DNA of 38,803 nt, taken from Trichomonas tenax (lineage: Eukaryota > Parabasalia > Trichomonadida > Trichomonadidae). The translations under genes were made by a program, and so were the position numbers. The notes under the pieces were generated by a model, which saw nothing but the letters and a program-made list of their open reading frames with translations, had not been told where the DNA came from and made no database searches. Position 1 is the first letter of the stretch, and each line of letters starts with the position of its first letter. This document shows, in pieces, positions 34,927-38,803 of this stretch. The stretch lies in assembly GCA_023091735.1 (NCBI GenBank), contig JALKBU010000456.1, forward strand, positions 1-38,803, in the 5' to 3' direction.

Positions 34927-37035
34927 TCAGTATTTCTGTCTGTAGAACTGAAGACTCCAGTAGAACATTTCGTTAGGAATATAACTCTTTCCACTTGGCG
35001 ATGGCATTGTGTAGTTTCTCATATGAATGGCACGATTCAATTTAGAGTTTAACACATTAGTGAAGTTATTCTGCCACATCTCGTCTCTAAACAATCTTGA
35101 AATCGGCCCCAATGGTGTGCTGTATCTATCAAGACCCGCATAGCGTGCAAGAATATCGTCAACGTCCTTAACATTATCAACAACGAATGGCTGGAATAAA
35201 TACCACAGCTGAGGAAGAACTGCGATGAAAGGAATCTTTGATTTTATAACAAGAGGTGCAGAGATGTTTCTTGGCATGAACTGTGCATAGTTCATGTCTA
35301 TGTTAATTGCTCCTAAATGAAGATCCTGATATCTTTTATTTTGTTTGGCGATTCTTGCGATTTTAGCAAATTCGTAGAACATTTCTTCACTTTCTGGAGA
35401 TCCGTCGTAGAATAAAATGCATTTGTCATGATTTCCGCCATAGAAAGAGTTAAATGATCCTGTGTTAAGATATTCAAATGGAAGATCCTCAGAAAACACT
35501 GACTCTGTATTTGAAGGTGTAGAGAGCGCAAACCACTTCGTCGTGTTACGTGCAGAATATAACCAATCAAAAATTGCGCGCTCGAATTTCGTCATTGGTT
35601 TGATATCACGCTTCGATCTGAGATGTCTCTGTATGGAACTCGTGAAATCTTCAATATGAGATCTATCAGCGCCGCCGTGGAAGTATTCATCAATCGAATT
35701 CAATGAATGGAAGTTGACTGAATAGTTAATTGGATTTCCATTGTGATCATAGCAAAGCTCTTTATAATGTGGCATTCCTGGACCGAAGACATTCCACGGA
35801 AGATGTTCTGATACATTGTATTCCAGCTGCCTGAACATTTCCCAGAAAACATCTTGCTCCATGTCACTTGTCAATGTCTTTGGTAGAATCAGATTGAAAT
35901 TGATATTATTAGTTCCAATAACAGTATCCCACAACCTCGTGGTGTTATCTTTGTTCTCTATATTCTGTTTGATATAGCACTGGACACGATTGAACTGTGT
36001 ATCTGATAACCACGGTCCGTAGTACACTTGAACAGGAACATTGAAGACCATTTTTCCGCTGCAATCGGGTCCTTTCTTTTCTTCACCTTGAGAAGGAGAT
36101 GGCGTTAGTTTTGGCGTGGGAGTACATGTCTCGTTCATTTTGACACGTGCTGCGTGGATTTCTTGCCTGATTGTCCTCTCAGCCATGAGTAACGAACGAT
36201 TCAATTCTTTTCTTTGAATTGTAGAGAAAATGCTTAACGATGGGTATAAAAGAATGAAACCAGAGTCAACGGCAGTTGTAAGGCAGTTGATATCACGTAA
36301 AATTTGAGGATTTGCTTGCATAATAATTAATTCTGGAAAAGTTTCGAAAGCTTCTTGTATAATGTCCATATCTCGGCTACTTATCGTCGAATTCGTGTAA
36401 ACTAAAACCATTTGATTAGATTTTATCATTTCGGGAATTGATGTTGTTTTGAACTTTCGAGTCATGATGGATCTGAAATTGCTTTCTGTTCCATCGAATT
36501 CGTATGGTCTCATTTCGTATGGATTCCAAATTTCCGAAATTGTTGAATTTTCCTCGATAAGAATATTAATGAATCCAAATTCATCGAATAACGATTTTGA
36601 TAACGCTCTCATTTCATTGTATTGAGATTTCGAACAGATAATTGTTGTATATATTGTTTTATTGATCGTTTCGGGTTCATAAGCAAGCGGTTCGTTGCGG
36701 AAAAAGTAATGAATTGGATCCCTTATGTGTTCATATTCCGATATTTTATGAAAATTGTAGGTTTGATTGTTTGGTAATGTAAAACTAAAATTATTATACG
36801 ACATATCGCTGTCAACTTGCTTGAAAGTGAGTTTAGGTGTTTTGTATATGCTCGTAAGAGAGGTGTAGATTGAGCATATCTCGTTTGAATGGCAGCTGTA
36901 AAAAATCACGCTTACTCCTGAAACTCCTTCAGTAAAGTTCGAAACCCAGCGGCTTTCGTTTGCGTAGTAATACACATTTTCGTACAAATCTGAATTGTTC
37001 GTTGAACGAATATGTGAAAAGAAAAACGAAAACAT
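34927..37035 (-). CDS. Secretory glycoprotein, 702 residues, possible thioredoxin-like fold
   Basis: I do not recognise the family. About 17 N-x-S/T sequons are spread along the whole length, which strongly suggests passage through the ER. A Pro/Thr/Ser stretch (CTPTPKLTPSPSQGEEKKGP) near 300-320 looks like a linker between an N- and a C-terminal half. In the C-terminal part, KCILFYDGSPESEEMF, DLHLGAINIDMNYAQFMPRN and IKSKIPFIAVLPQLWYLFQPF follow the strand-helix-strand-cisPro order of a thioredoxin-like domain without a CxxC pair, as in ER chaperone modules. RSKR followed by Asp near 490 is a furin-like site. The N-terminus MFSFFFSHIRS is only weakly like a signal peptide; the true signal may lie upstream in another frame or be missing. 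ATG 37035 is preceded by an in-frame TAA. It ends in TGA. Confidence 0.75.
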   Translation of the reverse strand: MFSFFFSHIRSTNNSDLYENVYYYANESRWVSNFTEGVSGVSVIFYSCHSNEICSIYTSLTSIYKTPKLTFKQVDSDMSYNNFSFTLPNNQTYNFHKISEYEHIRDPIHYFFRNEPLAYEPETINKTIYTTIICSKSQYNEMRALSKSLFDEFGFINILIEENSTISEIWNPYEMRPYEFDGTESNFRSIMTRKFKTTSIPEMIKSNQMVLVYTNSTISSRDMDIIQEAFETFPELIIMQANPQILRDINCLTTAVDSGFILLYPSLSIFSTIQRKELNRSLLMAERTIRQEIHAARVKMNETCTPTPKLTPSPSQGEEKKGPDCSGKMVFNVPVQVYYGPWLSDTQFNRVQCYIKQNIENKDNTTRLWDTVIGTNNINFNLILPKTLTSDMEQDVFWEMFRQLEYNVSEHLPWNVFGPGMPHYKELCYDHNGNPINYSVNFHSLNSIDEYFHGGADRSHIEDFTSSIQRHLRSKRDIKPMTKFERAIFDWLYSARNTTKWFALSTPSNTESVFSEDLPFEYLNTGSFNSFYGGNHDKCILFYDGSPESEEMFYEFAKIARIAKQNKRYQDLHLGAINIDMNYAQFMPRNISAPLVIKSKIPFIAVLPQLWYLFQPFVVDNVKDVDDILARYAGLDRYSTPLGPISRLFRDEMWQNNFTNVLNSKLNRAIHMRNYTMPSPSGKSYIPNEMFYWSLQFYRQKY

Positions 37036-37714
37036 CTGTTCTTATTGGTACTTTTTTGGGTAACATTTTTCCTTCTACGGTGAAGTCCCGCGACCTTCAT
37101 AACTTTTTATCTGATCAATATTTTTTCGATTTGAAAGTACTTTCATGTACTTATTGATAGTTGTCTATCCAGTGGTATAAGTGGCACAGTCTATATATCT
37201 ATCAAATCATTGATTGCATTTCAAATCGTCCAAAATATACGATTTCCAGCATAAATGTATGAACTTATATGCAGCATATGATACGTTTATATGTATTATT
37301 GATTCAAATGCCTCTTATACGCTCAAAATTAAAAATGCAACTAATTCATTAATTGATTTGAGGGCAATTATACACATGAGAGTTATTGAATTTGATGAGA
37401 TGTGGATGTGCAGCTGTAATAATGTCAAATTTTAGAATCTTAGATTTGGTTTTATTATTTTTTGCAAATTGATCAAAATAACTAAAATATAATTAAAATT
37501 TATTGTCTATTTAATGATTACAAAATAGATCAACAAATCCACTTGTTGATGCGTAAATATTTTTATATTTAAGTATGTGTCAACCTTCTATGTTTTCTAG
37601 TATGAATTATAGGTAGGATTAGAAGAGATCGAGCACAAAATAGGATATAGGCATCATTTAAGCAAGTGGTGGTTATACTCAAAGAATGTTATTTTTTACT
37701 CAATACGCAAATTT

Positions 37715-37795
37715 TCGTCGCGTGCCGCTTTGCGGAACGCTCGGTTCTATTGGGAGGGGCGAAGCCCCTCCTAAACCCACCCCTGTAAAATTATC
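37715..37795 (-). repeat. GC-rich repeat-like island with GGASPLPIEPSVPQSGTRRK reading
   Basis: This 80-base island is markedly GC-rich against an AT-rich background. The minus strand reads GVGLGGASPLPIEPSVPQSG in an 80-codon frame that has only a GTG start. It contains the perfect stem ggaggggc-gaa-gcccctcc at 37753-37771 and ccgc-ttt-gcgg just before it. It looks like a dispersed repeat rather than a gene; copies elsewhere in the genome would prove this. Confidence 0.4.
37753..37771. repeat. Perfect 8-bp GC-rich stem-loop
   Basis: ggaggggc at 37753-37760 pairs with gcccctcc at 37764-37771 across a gaa loop. It is unusually stable for this genome and could be a recombination or transcript-end structure. 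Confidence 0.7.
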
Positions 37796-38370
37796 TACCA
37801 AAACAGAATTGAATGTCACATTTTTTATTTGAATGCTTTGACATATTTTAGATGCAGCATAATCAATATAGCTATTTTGCAGCCAAAATATTTGAACACG
37901 CAAAAAAATTCTTAAGTGTGTATAATTCTGAGTACGCACACTTTGTAGGGTATATAAAAATTGAAGAGGTCTGGGTGATTTTCAGAACATATTTGGCCTG
38001 TGTGTACTATCAATTATACGCAACATACAAAAAATTCAGTGAGCTTTCGAATTGAACACGCACTATGGATTATTGATAGGAAAGTAATATATTTTATGGC
38101 TGATTCTATGGCAAGAGCTATTATGAAGTATATTTACCGTTTAATGAAACTTCCATTTTAACTTTGTCTGCCTAACTTGGTTTTACAAAAACCGAATCTG
38201 ACGATAAGCCGCCAATCAAAATTTTATTTAATAAATTACCCGAAAAGTGTCATTGTGGAACACTTTCCTGGTTGATTTTAGGGATATGTAAATGAACAAA
38301 GCAATTATTTTTCAAATGATTGTATGAGTTCTTTGTCAATTCTGCAAATCTTGTAAAATAGTTAGTAATT

Positions 38371-38417
38371 AGATGTTCGCAGAATCCACGACTTCGCCGT
38401 GTCTTCTACGAACATCT
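38371..38417. repeat. Imperfect 47-base hairpin
   Basis: agatgttcgcagaa at 38371-38384 pairs with ttctacgaacatct at 38404-38417 with one mismatch. cacg/cgtg continues the stem inward after a two-base bulge, leaving a short loop. It is about 260 bases past the end of the partial gene on the minus strand, too far to be an obvious terminator. Confidence 0.65.
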
Positions 38418-38675
38418 TTTTAAATATATTTACAACAGAGTTTAGTTTTACAAGTTAGGTTCCCCCATATAGAAAATAAATTTTTGAATTTCTTCCAAAA
38501 ATTAACGTTAATTTTGATTTTAAAACTAATGACTTTATAAAATTTATTCAGTTTTAAAAATAATTTATGACTAACTAACTAAGAAAAGAAAGCGAAAGGA
38601 TTTATGAAGTAAGAAATTTGAAAATTAATTTTAGTGGTTATGAGAGAAATTTATTCAGTTTTAATAAACCCTATA

Positions 38676-38803
38676 TCACGTGTAAACAGTAATGTATGGA
38701 GGCATGTAATCAGTACCTGAACCAGTGTCGGCAGTGTTTCCGTAAACTGAATGAATGTGACTTCCTGCATGATCAATGATTAAACCCGTGTTGTATTCTC
38801 TGG
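38676..38803 (-). CDS. C-terminal fragment of a gene running off the right edge; tail-collar-like ending
   Basis: On the minus strand the last 42 codons are open and end in TGA at 38676-38678. They encode YNTGLIIDHAGSHIHSVYGN followed by TADTGSG and MPPYITVYT. The pattern H-x-H followed by a Gly/Thr-rich turn and a terminal P-P-Y-x-x-V-Y is typical of the C-terminus of phage tail-collar/short tail-fibre domains, which also occur in some bacterial and eukaryotic surface proteins. The start and most of the gene lie beyond the window, so the family call is tentative. Codon use and the clean ending make coding likely. Confidence 0.55.
   Translation of the reverse strand, partial: REYNTGLIIDHAGSHIHSVYGNTADTGSGTDYMPPYITVYT

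Larger units (their letters stand above)
37036..38675. other. Gene-poor region with repeat-derived sequence
   Basis: No supported complete gene. Short frames at 37214-37435 and 37852-38055 have no recognised domain. A GC-rich island at about 37715-37795 stands out from AT-rich surroundings and holds two small hairpins. A 47-base hairpin lies at 38371-38417. The region looks like intergenic or mobile-element debris. Confidence 0.5.

Noticed and set aside
37700..37939. 80-codon minus-strand frame ending GGASPLPIEPSVPQSGTRRK
   Set aside because: It has only a GTG start, crosses a GC-rich structured repeat and has no other support as a gene.
38569..38584. ACTAACTAACTAAG resembling a trichomonad 3' splice and branch motif
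   Set aside because: No GTATGT donor at a suitable distance and no coding exon beside it.
1..38803. CRISPR arrays or bacterial operons
   Set aside because: No regularly spaced direct repeats; gene structure and families are eukaryotic.

Overview
The window looks like nuclear DNA of a parabasalid flagellate (trichomonad), most likely a Tritrichomonas/Trichomonas relative. This rests on very AT-rich intergenic DNA, genes without visible introns, TCA-Y-W-W initiator-like sites upstream of several genes, a glycine-rich surface-type gene of a kind expanded in trichomonads, and many decayed genes. The species is an inference. No tRNA, rRNA, CRISPR array or complete transposon gene was recognised.

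Layout. Positions 1-2778 hold no supported gene apart from a hairpin and a doubtful edge fragment. Positions 2779-3764 hold a broken gene resembling the C-terminus of the proteasome activator Blm10/PA200. Positions 3891-10466 (minus) encode a TOR kinase with HEAT, FAT, FRB, kinase and FATC regions. It is one reading frame cut by a single in-frame TAG at 9375-9377. Positions 10754-11416 hold a MITE-like element with perfect 183-bp inverted arms. Next to it begins a second, 131-bp inverted repeat (11390-11520 and 14210-14340) that brackets a centrin gene and a convergent VPS9-domain gene. A glycine-rich gene with an in-frame TAG follows (14695-15642), then a Ulp1-type protease (16344-17030).

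Positions 17370-30041 (minus) are one uninterrupted gene for a 4223-residue, largely disordered protein. It has at least four kinds of internal repeat: a basic Asn-Pro-Lys-Thr-Gly unit, an Arg-Arg-Ser-Ser block, Ser-runs followed by acidic residues, and a Leu/Pro motif. I do not recognise it, and it is the best candidate here for something undescribed.

To its right lie an unknown 299-residue gene (30402-31301), a broken ZIP metal transporter (31475-32276), a BRWD/PHIP-like WD40 protein (32935-34857), an N-glycosylation-rich secretory protein (34927-37035), a gene-poor stretch with two strong hairpins, and the last 41 residues of a gene running off the right edge with a tail-collar-like ending.

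Themes: TOR, VPS9, centrin, SUMO-type protease and BRWD-like genes are housekeeping or regulatory genes with no evident operon-like logic. Four of the loci carry stops or frameshifts, so gene decay, or assembly error, is a real feature of this window.
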